Assembly: GCA_965153455.1 (NCBI GenBank)
Contig: OZ234499.1
Location: forward strand, 17,294,271-17,358,270
Source of the DNA: Sphagnum compactum
Taxonomy: Eukaryota; Bryophyta; Sphagnopsida; Sphagnales
Reading direction: 5' to 3'
DNA length: 64,000 nt
The notes beneath the pieces were generated by a model. It was not told the origin of the DNA. It did no database searches and saw nothing but the letters and a program-made list of their open reading frames with translations. Shown piece by piece: positions 26,387-39,086 of this stretch. The position numbers and the translations under genes are program-made. Positions within the stretch are counted from its first letter, which is position 1. Each line of letters begins with the position of its first letter.

Positions 26387-29300
26387 ATGAGTAACGGAGA
26401 CCATTGCTCGGAGAACTGGGATCATGTATCAGAGACTGGAGACTGGGAATCCGAAGTTGTGGAGCATGCTCAGTCACTAAGCTCAGTCACTTACGAAGCC
26501 TTAAGGGAATGGCCCGCATCACCACAAACATCAGGTTTGTTTGTGTTCTGAAGTAGCACACATATATTCAGAGCTGCTCTGTTCAATTGTATGGAATGCA
26601 TATTTTGTGTCCGGTAGTCAATAATGTTAAAGGCATGGATTATAGATCTGTGAAGTAGAACATTAGATGAGCTGCTCTGTTCAGTCCTTGTGTTTGTGTC
26701 CCTTAGTGAACATTATTCCAAGCTATCAGCATGGATCATGCAGCTCACTTTTGTGGCTGCTGGAGCAGAGAAACCACCTGTCTCTCCTTCGCATAGACAT
26801 TCAAGGCCCAGTAATGGTGACAGTAAAGAAATTTTGGGCTCCCCAGAACTCGCTGGACCTCACTCACAGAAGAGCAAAAGTTGGCAACATTACATAACAT
26901 GAATGACAAATTGGTGAAGCAAGTGGCAAGTCTGCGAACCCACAGAGAATATCTTACAAACAAGGTGTTGCAGATAGAGGAAGAGCTCAATGTGGTAAGC
27001 AACCTGCTGGTATATTATTTCAGAGCTTTTTGATCATTTGCTGAATCATTCACTGTAATCTGTGAACAGGTCCTATGCTCTTTATATCATTCTCACTTTG
27101 ATGGTTACGAATCTCAAGTAATGCAAACTTCTGATGGTTATATGTAGGCTAAAGAAGCACAGGAGGAAATTGCTGCCCTCAAGATTGAGCACATGAACCA
27201 AATGAAAGAAAATTTTGACAAAATGCATGTTGTAGAGGAAGAAAACACTTCAAGTGTTGAAGTTGAACCAAGAGAGGGCTGCAGAGAAGGATCTCCTTTC
27301 TCTTGAAAAGAGTGAACTTGACTCTGTGGTCTCAAAGTCAAATTCGAAGCTGGCAGAGATATCAGTTTGCATCAAGGAAGCAGAAAAGCTTGCCCTAGCT
27401 GAAAGATCAAATGTGAGAAGGGTTCAATTTTATTGGTGTTCCTGTTTTGAGGAATTGGGGTTGTTTCAGCACTCCATGCAGGTGATTGATTACTATTACA
27501 ATTTGGATTGTGGCCTGTCATCAGCGTTTTACTTCTGATGGAGGGCAATGATAATGATTTGAGCATTTTGAGTGGCAGACTGAAGAAGCACAGGAACAGA
27601 TCACTACTCTCCAGAAGGAGCATTCCAACCAGATTTCAGAACTAGCTGGGAAAGCACGTGATTCACAGGAAGAGATCTCCTTACTGAGGGAAGAGCCTTC
27701 AAAGTTGAGTCAAGAGAGGGCTGCACTGATGGAAGAGAAGAAAGAATTGGAAGCTTCTAGGTCCAAAATGATTTCAGAACTTGCTGCATCACCATGCACC
27801 ATTGCTAATGCAGAGAAAATGGCCTTAGCTGCTAAGTCAATAGCTTGCACGCATTTAATATGGAGCTATTCAAAACTGAAGATTTGGAGGTAGTTCTGTT
27901 GCTCTGCAGAGTCTGTATAGTCAAATATAGCACCATAACTTGTGACTAGTGACTTGCAGGTGAATGAAGCACAGGAACTTAATGCTGCTCTCAAGAGGGA
28001 GCATGCTAGCAAGTTGACAGAACTCACCAACAGAACAAATCAATTGCAGGAAAAAAATGTCATAATGAAGCAGGAAATTTCACATATGAGCTAAGAGATG
28101 GTTGCATTAGTTAAGGAGAGGAGCTCCTTAGCTCTTGAGAAAAAGGCTTTGGAATTTGAAATTGATGATCCACAGAAAATGGCCTTGGCTGCCAAGTCAA
28201 GGGTGAGAATACGTCAATTGTTTGGTGTCTTCATGCACTTATGTGTAAATGATTAAGAAAGAATGTCCTGTTTCTTTTCTATTGTATAGATCTGTGTGGA
28301 TAGAGGTTACTACTTGTTGCAAGAACTTAACTCCAACCATCTTATGATGTATTTTGATTGTTCTCATATAGTGCCATACTTTCTTTTGTGATCATCTAGA
28401 GGATAAAGAAAGTCTACAAGGTCAGCTTTTTGCTCTGAAGAAGGATCACTCCAATGAGGTGCAAGAACTTGCCAATAGAATAAGTGTGTCAGAGCAGCAC
28501 AATGTACACTGAAGCAGGAGGCTAATGGACTGAGCAATGATATTGGTGCACTGATTTAGGCAAAGAACTCCCTTGATCTTGAGAAAGAGACTTGGAAGCT
28601 GGTGTCTCCAAGTTGACAGCAGACCTTTGCTATGTCATCAACCCAAATTGAGGATGCCAACAGATTGGCCTTGTCTGCGAAAACAGAGGTAAGGCAGGCC
28701 TTGTTGACCATAAATGTCGTGGGATTTTGGGAGGCTTTTGAAAGTCATAACCATGAAATCTCCAAGTATGATATCTGAGCTAGTTTTCTCTGTAACTGAT
28801 ATGTATCTGGTTTCTGCATGATGCTAAGTTTTATGATCAGTTCTTGCTTCTGTAACATGTTTTGTAATCAGAGTGAGGGTCCTAGGAACTGATATTTGGG
28901 AAATCACCCACAGGCAGAAAGAAGCAAATAATTGTGGAATTATTTAATTTATTGGTAGAAGGTTTGATTACTTTACGAACAAATTGACTGGAAATAAATT
29001 GGCTGGAGCGGAACTATCTACATTATTAGAACAAAAAATTACCAATTACTACACTAAATTGCAAGTAGATGAGATCGGTCGAGTGGTCTCAGTTGGAGAT
29101 GGAATTGCACGTGTTTATGGATTAAACAAGATTCAAGCTGGGGAAATGGTTGAATTTGCTAGCAGTGTGAAAGGAATGGCTTTAAATTTAGAAAATGAGA
29201 ATGTAGGAATTGTTATATTTGGTAGTGATACCGCCATCAAAGAAGGAGATATTGTCAAACGCACTGGATCTATTGTGGATGTTCCTGTAGGAAAGGCCTT

Positions 29301-31517
29301 GCTAGGTCGTGTGGTTGATGCGTTAGGAGTACCTATTGATGGAAAAGGTGCTTTAAGCGCTGCAGAACGAAGACGTGTAGAAGTTAAAGCCCCTGGGATT
29401 ATTGCACGTAAATCTGTGCACGAACCCATGCAAACAGGATTGAAAGCAGTAGATAGCCTGGTTCCTATAGGTCGTGGTCAACGAGAACTTATAATAGGAG
29501 ACAGACAAACTGGAAAGACTGCTATAGCTATTGATACCATATTAAACCAAAAGCAAATCAACGCGCAGGGCACCTCAGATAGTGAAAAATTGTATTGTGT
29601 GTATGTAGCAATCGGACAGAAACGTTCAACCGTGGCACAATTGGTTAAGATTCTTTCAGAAGCGGGTGCTTTAGAATATCGCATTATTGTAGCAGCCACT
29701 GCTTCAGATCCTGCTCCTCTGCAATTCTTGGCACCATATTCAGAAATGAAGGAATTGCTGCTCTCAAAGTAGAGCATGCAAACCAGGTGCAAGAACTAGC
29801 AAGTAAACAACATGTGTCAGAAGAAGAAATTACTTTGCTGAGGAAGGAGGTTTCAAGGTTGAACAGTGAGTCAGCTGCATTGATTGAGGCAGAAGACTCC
29901 TTGTCTCACAGAAACAGAGACTTGGAAGCTGCTGTGTCAAGGTTGAGTATAAACCTTGATGAGTCCTCTGCCCAACTTGATGAAGGAGACAGATTGGCAA
30001 TGGCTGCCAATTCAAAGGTGAGGACTGAGAACATCAGATTATGGTGAATCCTTGTCCTATGCTGCACCTATTATAAGCAGATTTGACCTTGCCACTGCTT
30101 TCCTAGAGAATGTATTTTGGTGCAAGATTTTAGTGCAGTTAGTGTTAACTTTAGCTTCAGTGGTGTGATCATGAGGGGATTGAGGGTCGATTCACTTGAA
30201 CTTCTGAATGATTTTCCACAGGCAGAAGAAGCGTGGAAAGAAATCAATACTCTCAAATTGGAGCACATGAACAAGGTCCAAGAAATTGAAAATAAAGTAC
30301 ATGTCCCTGAGGAGGAAATTGATGCAAATTTAAAGGAGGAGGTTTCAAAGCTCAGGAAAGACAATGCCTTACTGATGGAGAAGAAAGACTGTAAGTTTGT
30401 TAATGAAAGTTACTGTCTCTGAGTTGAGTGCAGAAGTTACTAACATATTATCACATATTGAGGAAGCTAACAGCAATGCCTTAGTCACTAAATCAAGGAT
30501 GGAAGCACTTGAGAAAGAGATTGGGAGACAGAGCAATCGAATATAGAGCAGGAGTTGCTCAGGCAGCTGTTGGAGCAACTGTCAGGTGCACTTTCCAAAG
30601 CTGAGGATGAGGCTAATAGTGTGAAGCTGGTAAGCAACTCATAGAAGCATCCATTAGTCACAGGCAGTGCTGATGGTTTGACTGATGCTTAAGGTGATAG
30701 GACAAATGACTGGTCATATAGTTCCACTGTTATAATGTCTGGGAAAGTCCTACTGAAGTATTGAATTTCATGTTCCTCCATGCTCCTGGAGCATCTCTGA
30801 ATTTGAGTCAATGGTTTTGCAGCATTCCTGTTGACTTGAAGGTGTCAAATAGTTAAGATAGAGTCTTTTGAAGAGGAGTTGAAGGCAGCAAGGTCCCTAG
30901 CCCAGGAGCTTCAAGATACTCAGACAAAGGAGTTTGCTGCAGAGGTGACAAGCCTGGAGGCCACTGTCTTGGGTTTACAAGATGAGCTGCAACTTGCAAA
31001 GAACAAAGCAGCTTGAGGCTGCTCAGGTTTCTAAGAAGCAAAGTGAAGGTATGGATGGTTGTGAAAGAAACCTCAGTGAATTTCTTCTATTCTCAACAGT
31101 TAATGAACACAGATAATAGTTATGAGGTGGATTGTAATGTGAAAAGTATTATTGGCATTGAACAAATTTGAGCAGTTGTCCTATTTTCTTAAGGAATGCC
31201 CTTGTCCTGCAGCATTGCATATTGGAATGTTGGCATCGAGTAATGTGAGAGAGTCTCTTGAAGAGGAGTTGAGAACAGCAATGTCAAATGTTCAGAAGGT
31301 GCAAGCCACTATGTCTGATGCCGAGATGAACACTGAGGAACTTCAGATTCAAATTGCAAACCTGCAGAAGGAAAGAGGGATGTCCAATGTGGTCTGTGAA
31401 GGGGTTGAAGCTGACCTGCTAAAGGCAAGATCTGAATCAACAGATTCATCAGCAAAAACAAAATCAGATCTTGCAAAATGGCCCTTCACCAAGCAACCAC
31501 TCTCCAAGAATGACTAA
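26387..31517 (+). pseudogene. Coiled-coil protein pseudogene with amplified exons
   Basis: About ten exons in plus orientation encode a long acidic and Gln/Lys-rich coiled coil: 26387-26534 (ATG, then SNGDHCSENWDHVSETGD), 26707-26994, 27148-27412, 27579-27841, 27960-28202, 28400-28688, 28914-30017 (split by the atp1 insertion), 30222-30629, 30858-31048 and about 31212-31517. Exons three to eight are copies of one module of about 245-290 bp (longer in the last) that begins like EEAQEEIAALK.EH and ends like ALAAKSK before GTGAG. Frameshifts in exons 2, 3, 6, 8 and 9, an in-frame TAA in exon 5 (near 28092) and a lost donor after exon 4 show decay. The family is not recognised; it resembles filament-like or golgin-like plant coiled-coil proteins only in composition. 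Confidence 0.75.
28928..29742 (+). mobile_element. atp1: Nuclear insertion of mitochondrial atp1 (NUMT)
   Basis: About 815 bp of mitochondrial DNA includes the first half of the F1-ATP synthase alpha subunit, open for about 255 codons with no stop or frameshift. Landmarks: [18 protein letters not shown] at the start, [18 protein letters not shown], the Walker A loop GDRQTGKT at about 29499-29522, and [14 protein letters not shown], where the match ends abruptly before the catalytic C-terminal half. The initiator ATG is not seen in the usual place (GGA occurs before AATAAATTGG). Upstream AT-rich sequence from about 28928 may be mitochondrial 5' flank. Host exon sequence resumes at 29743 (GAAATGAAGGAATTGCTGC). 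Lacking its second half, it cannot encode a working subunit. Confidence 0.88.
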
Positions 31518-33276
31518 GTATCTGAGATGGCATTGTCCTATACAAGTTGACAAGTGCTACAGAGAAACAACAGGGGTACACAATTTTGCTGATTCCTTTT
31601 GTTCTTCCCTAGTGGCATATGGCTGAGTACAGAGTTGGTAGTTTTGGAAGTTGTGTGCCTCATCTTGTCATCTCTTCACGGAGCCAGTTGCCTAATGTGA
31701 ATTGCAGACAGGTCTTTAAATTCCAATCTTCAGCAGAGATGATCATAAAGTGCAGGAAGGTACATTGATGTCCAAGATTTTATGAAGTTTGTTTCTGGTC
31801 TAGTATTTGTTGGTCCTTGGGCTGCTGGGGATGTGTAAAGTCCTTTTATTTCATCAAATCTGTCTCATGGACAACAACGAATTCTGTTCATGACTTTCAT
31901 GGTGGAGACTCCACATTTTGCATGCACTATTTCTGATGCATTGACCAATAGAGGATTTGATTTGAAAGTGAAACAGTAATCCTTAAAAGCTGCTTGGCTT
32001 ATAGCAATGACCACTGGAATACGAGAGAATAAAGTAGTGTCTAATGTACCTGCACAGAACTGTGGCTTTCTACTTGAGACACAAATTTCTGAAACATGAA
32101 CAAAGACTTTAAAAGGGAGGAAAATATGTGAAGACTGCATCCAATACCCATTTACAAAAATAAACTCATTAGCATATCATAACATAGATGCATGCAAATT
32201 AAGTTGGGAATGAAATGGCAGATTGAATCAGAATTGGAAATTTTATTGAATACTTGTGAAAGACCCTAAGTGTTCAGCTTAGCTATCCACCAGCAGATCC
32301 TTTATGAAAAATCATATAACAAAAGAATGGGGGGGGGGGGGGGTGGGGGGGGGGTTAAAACACAGTTTGCTCCTATCTCTAAATCTAGATTCCAAATTTT
32401 GAACACAGCTTCTTTTTAGTGGAATATTTTCTACCCATGAAAAAGCAACAGGTCTAGCAAGTACTTCTTGTGCAAAAGAAGAAGCTTTCAGCTTTAGCAC
32501 AATCAGAACTGTACCTAGTTTCTGAACTTCTGAGAAAAATTAATTTATTCCCGTTTTGAATCCATCGTCTCCCCAGAGAAAACAAAGTTGAGTTGATAGA
32601 AACACAGGGGGGCTAAAGAAGTGCAGCGCCTTTGTTGGAAAAAACACATCTGCACAAGTGCAGCCAAATCAAAACACATGGAAACAAAATTCATTAGCCA
32701 AGTACAAAGTTAGAAAACCCATAACACTAGCTCTAAGTATATATTAGGTACTCATGCAGACAAGCGCTAAAGCATAGAACCATGCCAAAGATGGGACAAG
32801 AGGCTCTTCGCATAATGGCTCTGCCATTTCAATGACATTTATAAGGATGATAAATAATCAACATATATATACTAAATTGGAAACACATGGTGGTTACCAT
32901 GGTGAAGCTCAAGTGGATCCTTGCTGGTTATGCGGAAATGTTTCTAGACTGGACTTCACATGCATGACCATAGATTAAGTGTAACGATACCAAACTTTGG
33001 CAATGTCTCTACCCGGAAGGGCAAAGCATCCAACAAAATATGAACAGTAACTTACTTTGAATCCCGGGAGTCTATGTAGTTTTCTTCTTGTCTTACACAA
33101 GATTATTATTATTATTGGCTAGGAGGAATGAATGCTCGAATAAAAAATATGAATGCCGTTGAAGTTGAGTCTAGGAAGGATTTTTCACTACTTGCCTTGG
33201 GAAAGATTATTGTCGAGGAATGCTGGAACTTTATCCAGGGAAGTTGGAGTTGACTGAAGAAGAGGGGAGATGATGA
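31518..33276. other. Intergenic, including a long G tract
   Basis: No gene recognised. The sequence after 31517 may be the 3' flank of the coiled-coil pseudogene. A G tract (15 G, T, 10 G) lies at 32329-32354 and could form quadruplex structure. The 3' flank of the pectin methylesterase gene occupies the right end, with an ATT repeat near 33105-33115. Confidence 0.5.
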
Positions 33277-35638
33277 TCAGAGGGTGGCAGTGTAAGGAAA
33301 GCCGGTGGCAGGTACCCATTTGTTGCCTTGGATGAAAGCATTGGCCTGGTAACGATCAGCGATAGCCGGGTTGGTAATTTGGTGCGACCACGACACTCGG
33401 GGTCCCTTGGCGCCGGGACCAATACTCTGGTACTCGGCGAAAAACGAAGTGTGCAAACCGAAGTTGGTGAAGTTCCAGTAGAGCCAGCCAGCCGGGTTGA
33501 CGACGGTACCCAAGTTGGATTTCAAATGGACGCACACCGCGTATTCTTTCCAGGGGCGACCCAGATACGTGAGGAAGATGGTGGACTGAGCATGAAGGGC
33601 TTTAGTGCCGTCGAAATAGCAGTTCTGGAATGAGATACCGGTATTGGTGACGGGACTGGTCCTTCCTTGAGCTGTGTAAGTGTTCTGCTGTCCCACAATA
33701 CCGGTTTGTGCAAGGATCTCACAGTTCTGGAACACAGCGGCGGCGTTGCCGAAGATGAAATCCACTGTCCCGAGGATCATGCACTCGCTGTAGTACTGGC
33801 GGAATGCATTGGCGTAGAGCGTATCTTGGTAGGCTTCGAAAGAGCATTGGAAAAACGCCGTTCTGTCGGCACTCACTCTCAGTGCAACAGCTTGAAACAT
33901 TTTGGCTCCTGCTGTGTTCCTCACTGTGATGCCTTTCATCATGAACCCAGGTCCAGAAATTGCTGCACACAAAAAAGAAATTAAAGCAGACAATTCACAA
34001 CTATAGATCTCAATTAGCTAGCTTGATCTACATGTGCAGGGCATATAATCTTAGAGCATCTCCAGCGGTGCTCAGTATGTGAAACTGCAAAAAATGTTTC
34101 TCACATTCAAGTTTTAATTACATATTTTTTTCCAACCCCACCCATACAACTGAAACTGGGATTGCAAATAGGTCGGAGATCAGTAATAGCACGCCACTTA
34201 GACCAATCCAATTATGTAGCCAATTAGAAAGAGGGAGCAATCAATAAATACGATTTGACTGTCAATCTTCCAGGGTCACGGCAGTCTTCCAGTTGATCCA
34301 CTGGGTTTGACTGCTGTATCTCTTCCAAGATTTCCAGTACAGGGCCACATACTGTACACAAAAGCTGCAAAATTTGGACAAACAATCTTTGTTTTCCTGG
34401 ATGCTGCTTCTCCTCCACGACGTACACAAATCAAGAATGGGTTTCCTGCAACGAGCTAGTGAGACCACAGCAGTCAAGAGCTGAAGGAAGTACGTACCAA
34501 GAGTGGCCGACAGGAAAGTGGTCATCCCACAGTTGCAACCCACGTTTCTGTTTCCACTGATCACGGTTTTGCCGATGCCGTCGCCGATGAGGAAGAGGTT
34601 GATGGAACCGCCTTCAACAACCACATTCTCATAGTAGACACCAGTCTTGACCCAGATCACCCATCTTGTTTGTTTGTTTTTGGGAGCGGCACTGATCGCA
34701 GCTTGAATTGTTTTGTAGTGTCCGGATCCATCTTTGGCTACGACGGCGTTGTAGAAGGAGGGAGATCCAGCCAGCAACCTTCTGTCGCTGGGATTCAACC
34801 ACCGTGGCGGCTGGTTCAAATCCTCCTCGGTTTCAGGAACCAGATCCGGATTCGAGAGTAGTCTCCGATTCCCACCTCCAGTGAGGTTGTGGAAGGCGTT
34901 CTCGACTGATGAAGGAATGCCGTTGACGATGCTTGAGAAGTTGAGGCCGTCGGGAAGACCGTAAAGCGTGGGCTTCCACTGTGTCAAGTCGTTTCCGAAT
35001 GTAACCAAGGCGTTCAGCAAGGAACCGGCATTGCTGAGGAGCTGATCTGCTTGTTGTCCCTGAGCTGAGACGTTGGCGCTGAAGTCCGGAGCATACTCCA
35101 CGAACGTGTCTACGCAAGTGGTGTGCAACTCCCAAGCTCCATACAATGCTGCTTGAATGTCTTCCAGTACTGCGGTCTCATTCTGTATGTCGTTGTAGAT
35201 CGATGCAAGGTAAGAGCCTGCGAGTGAGAGAGTCTCCAGGCAAGTGTCTACCGCTCCCGTCACGTTGAGATTGGAACTGGCGTTGATACCCAACACCGCG
35301 AACAGCGTCTGGTTCACGCCGTTGCCCGCGAGTTGGATAGCGTAGGTGCTCATGCCTCTTGAATTCGTGGTGAAGTTACCGTTGCCGGTCCCCATGGTCT
35401 CATTGCAGACGATAGGGAACAAAGTCGCGCCGCATGCCGCGCTGATTGCGTCCGCGCCAGTTGGTTGATTCACTTGGGATTTGTGCTTCATAGACAATGG
35501 CACAGCGATAGCGATTATGAGGATCACCGTCGCTAGAAGCCCCACAGCCATTGCAATGCAACAACGTCTTCTTCCATTGGATCTCGTTCCATAGTACTCT
35601 CCACCCAAAGGCCTTTCGTAATCATTAACATCCCCCAT
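33277..35638 (-). CDS. PME: Pectin methylesterase, type II (PMEI-PME)
   Basis: Hydrolyses methyl esters of homogalacturonan in the cell wall, yielding pectate that Ca2+ can cross-link. Two exons (35638-34498 and 33962-33277, GT-AG intron of 535 bp) join in frame to 608 aa. A basic N-terminus is followed by a membrane anchor at about residues 27-48 (signal-anchor type), then a PMEI-like pro-region with the usual cysteines (CGATLFPIVC, TCVDTF) and many N-glycosylation sites. Two RRLL processing motifs follow (about 258-261 and 286-289), then the catalytic domain. Catalytic residues are present: QAVALR, YQDTLY (Asp427), VDFIFGNA (Asp448) and YLGRPW (Arg516, Trp518). The ATG at 35638 is the first in frame and gives the expected cytosolic start. 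The RRLL sites suggest subtilase cleavage in the Golgi before export. The gene looks intact. Confidence 0.95.
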
Positions 35639-36250
35639 GGTACCAGAAGTTCACTCTCTGCTGCTTTACGTTGGTCAAGATCAGATCGAGAGGCACTGGA
35701 GCAAATCTTAGATTTCTTCTTCTTCTTCTACTTCCCCAACAAAACAAGTAACCCAGCAGCTGCAGCGAATGGATCTCGCAAACGAACTGACTACAAAACA
35801 GAAGCCGGCCGGTAGTATTACGTACTGACAAGCTGCTAATGATCTCACATGCTAACAACAACAACAACGTGGACTCAGTAACGTCTGATCGGCTAGCCAA
35901 GCAGCTAGAGTTCGAGAACTCAAGCTCGCAGCTCGCGCCTCGACTGTGAAGAGTCGATCCGATTAATACCCGAGCTGCTGCTGCTGCTGCGGATGATGAG
36001 AGACTATGGGGGTGTAAGTAGTAGAGCTGCCATGGCCACCGCCGAGCTCCTCATCCTTCTGCAAAAAGCAAAAACACTCACCACAAATGATCCAAAACCA
36101 CGGACAACCAGAACGCCGAGCCTGCGCAAATACGCGTGAGGGGTGGCGAAAGAAGCCCACACTCAACGCTCGCGCAATTTTGCTCACTCTTTTTTTAACC
36201 CTGTCTGTATGCAAACAAGGGTTATGGCCTGATTCCCTCCCTGCTGTAAC
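35639..36250 (-). promoter_or_regulatory. Upstream region of the pectin methylesterase gene
   Basis: Sequence 5' of the pectin methylesterase start codon on the minus strand. It is richer in G+C than its surroundings and contains CAA (about 35854-35867) and GCT (about 35972-35990) triplet runs. It likely holds the promoter and 5' untranslated region. No specific element could be assigned with confidence. Confidence 0.35.
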
Positions 36251-39085
36251 AATATTCTTAGTCTAATTCTGTGGTTCCAAAGCAGTTTCAAAGCTGCTTA
36301 TTAACCCACTCTGTTTCTTTTGCAAGCTAAGCACCTCAGGAAAAAAAACTGCACCTCAGCTTACACGGTTTGTTCTTTGCTGTTTTGGTCCTTGAAGCAG
36401 TTCCAAAGCTACTTATTTACCACAATCTGTGTTTCATTTTGCAGCTAAGCAGCTAAGAAAAAACTGCAAACCTTTTTTTCCCTCTTTTTAATATTTTTTT
36501 GTTTGAGACCCCTGTGTGTTTTATTTTAAGTAGTCCTTGACAGAGCTGCAAATTTGCGATTTGGAGTTTCCCCACTTTTGGCTATTTTGCACATGATAGG
36601 ACAATATTGGTACTTGGTTATAGGACAATATTGGTACTTGATCATAGATGTCATTACCAAGCTGCTTGTTAACTGGGTTTTGAAGGGGGTTGCACAAGAG
36701 GGGCTTTCACAGTTGCAAGTTGGATTGATGCTCTCAAAGTTCCAATTCAAAGTCCCTAAATAGATGCATATGTTCCATGATAGGCCTACCTGCTGACTTT
36801 ATAATTTGTAGGGCCACCATAACATCAGTTTTTTATAAAAAAATTCCCCTCTTGATGTAGCATCATTAGTAGAAAGATAAAGCACTAATTTGCAATGAGT
36901 TTCTACACAATCATCCAAACAATAGAGAATTGGTGAAAGACCTTGACCTCAAACTACAAACTCTGGTTGAAATGCAACAAAAAGAATTCCCCCAAATTCC
37001 TCAAAAAGTTGACAATTTGTTTTCTAAAAAGCAAGGAATTTGCAAAAGAACGTTCTCAATTTATTTCTTGATGTCCCCATAATGTGAAAATTCATCAGAA
37101 AAAAACCCACTAGAAAACATGCTCCAAATATAAAAGATATATGGTGTCTCACTATATACTGTTTCTTTGTTCCCATTCTTCAATGTTACTGCAGTTCCAG
37201 GATACCCCCAAAGGTCATCAAGACCTTCCTATTGGTCTTCCCCATGTTGCAACTGGAACCTTAAAGTGGATGAGTAGCAATAGAGCAAAGATGTACATGG
37301 CATTGGAGGTCTACAGGGAGCCATCTGTTTGGATCAAATATTTAAATAGCGCAATTGGCATTCTTAGGTTTTGAGTAAGCATAAAGTCCAAGCTGCTACT
37401 TCATGGCATTTTTATTCAAACAAGTGAAATTGGTGGCTTATCCTGTGTTCCAATATATATATACTGATGATTATAGCTAAATTATCTTTGCACTCAATTG
37501 CAACTCTAAAATCCATATTGTGTGAATTATACTTACCATACCTATGACTCAAGTTCAACACTAATCAATTCCTAAGAGGACAAGTTGACAAAAATAAAAT
37601 TAAGAGCAATTTGTCAAAATTCTAGAAAATCAAACCAGTCCATAAACACAAGATACCATTAAAACTTACTAGTAGACTTAGCATATTTAAAGACTATTGT
37701 TAAAATGTTGAAACATTCAGATTGGGGCTGTTGAATCTCTTTTTTTTCAAAAAATTACCTACTTTGGCAATATTTGTCAAACATGAGTCTTAGGTACAAT
37801 ATATTGTATTTTGTTTTGAGGTGGATGTGATGATACAGCCTACCTCCATTGGGTCTTTATTTCTTTTTCTTGCTACCAAAGCATAGAGGCATATAAACAT
37901 TACATTACCATTTTTTCATGAATGTTTTCATGCAATCTAGCACTTGATTGCTTATGAAAAATAACTCGTGATCAATACCTCTTGCAAAAGGACCTCAAGA
38001 CTTAGGAGGAGATTGGCGAGGAGTTGTAGGGTGCAAAGTAATGAAACTTGTGTTGATATAAAATTACTATGGGGCTTCTAATGTGGGAGCTTTGGAAAAT
38101 AAGTAAACGCATACACCATTGGGAGATATTCAAGCAAAACCCATCGCAGACATCAAGGGCATGTAGAGGAACATCAATAGCAATAAGTCTACCAATGTTT
38201 CTAAAGACAGTCAGGAACTTTGAGTTGACACATTAGAGTTATCCATAAAGTCACCCTGTCTTTGGGCCCTCGTCTGACCCTCTAGACCCTGTTTCATCCT
38301 CAATTTGATAATGTGAATGAAAGTGGGTATTGGTTCAGAAAATTTGCAGGATCTTATTTTGACAAGGCTTTGAGTTAGCAAAGAACAAGATGAGTAGTGG
38401 TTGAGGTAGGCAAATTCAAAACTGGGGGTGAAATTCCCCCTGAGGATCAATTTAGGTGAGAAAACAAGTTTGGTCCCCTGTGTTTTTCACAGTGTACCAT
38501 TCTTTTCCTGACTTCTCATTTTGTCCCCAGTTTGGATGAAACTGGGGCCAGTATCCCAGTTTGGGTTAACTTTAGGGTTAACTCAAATATTCTATTCCAA
38601 CTACTTCATAAAACTTCAATGACAGATATGCTTGGAAGCTAAGAGAAAATTCCCGGATTTTAAATTGGGAGTTACAACAGCTGTAACAATGTAGCAAACC
38701 TCTAAACAATCCAACTGGATAATCACTCAATTGCAGCCATGTAACCATTCGTCCACTTGCAGTTGTGATTGCTCAATTCCAAGACCTATGTAGCCATTTA
38801 GTTTCAGCTTCCAAAATACTCCTAAAGTCTACCACTACATTTCTTTTGCTTCTAAAACAATCCAAAATATGTTATTTGATTTATTATGTTTTATGGATTT
38901 CAAATGTTTTTGCTTCTCATGGAGGCTCCAAGCTCCTCCTCTTCCTCAACCTTTTCTACACTGTAATTGTCTATGCCAAATACAATGTCTTCATAACCTC
39001 TAACCCTAGGTGGCATCCTGTGAATTCTCTTAAGATATGCCACAAATTTCTACAGAGCAACACAGGGTTTCTTTTAAGGATTTTG
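36251..39085. other. Intergenic, no gene recognised
   Basis: AT-rich, with only short chance frames. A tandem duplication of about 24 bp (ATAGGACAATATTGGTACTT twice) lies at about 36596-36643. A perfect 9-bp-stem hairpin (CCCCAGTTT, loop GGATG, AAACTGGGG) lies near 38523-38548. Confidence 0.5.
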
Positions 39086-39086
39086 T

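Noticed and set aside
28984-29792. A functional nuclear ATP synthase alpha gene
   Set aside because: Only the first half of atp1 is present, it lacks a clear ATG and targeting sequence, and it lies inside a broken exon.
35963-36214. Minus-strand frame upstream of the pectin methylesterase
   Set aside because: No family motif; it lies in the likely promoter and overlaps a CTG repeat.
38523-38548. Perfect 9-bp hairpin CCCCAGTTT/AAACTGGGG as a Helitron end or terminator
   Set aside because: No CTRR end follows at the expected distance, and intrinsic terminators do not apply to a plant nuclear locus.
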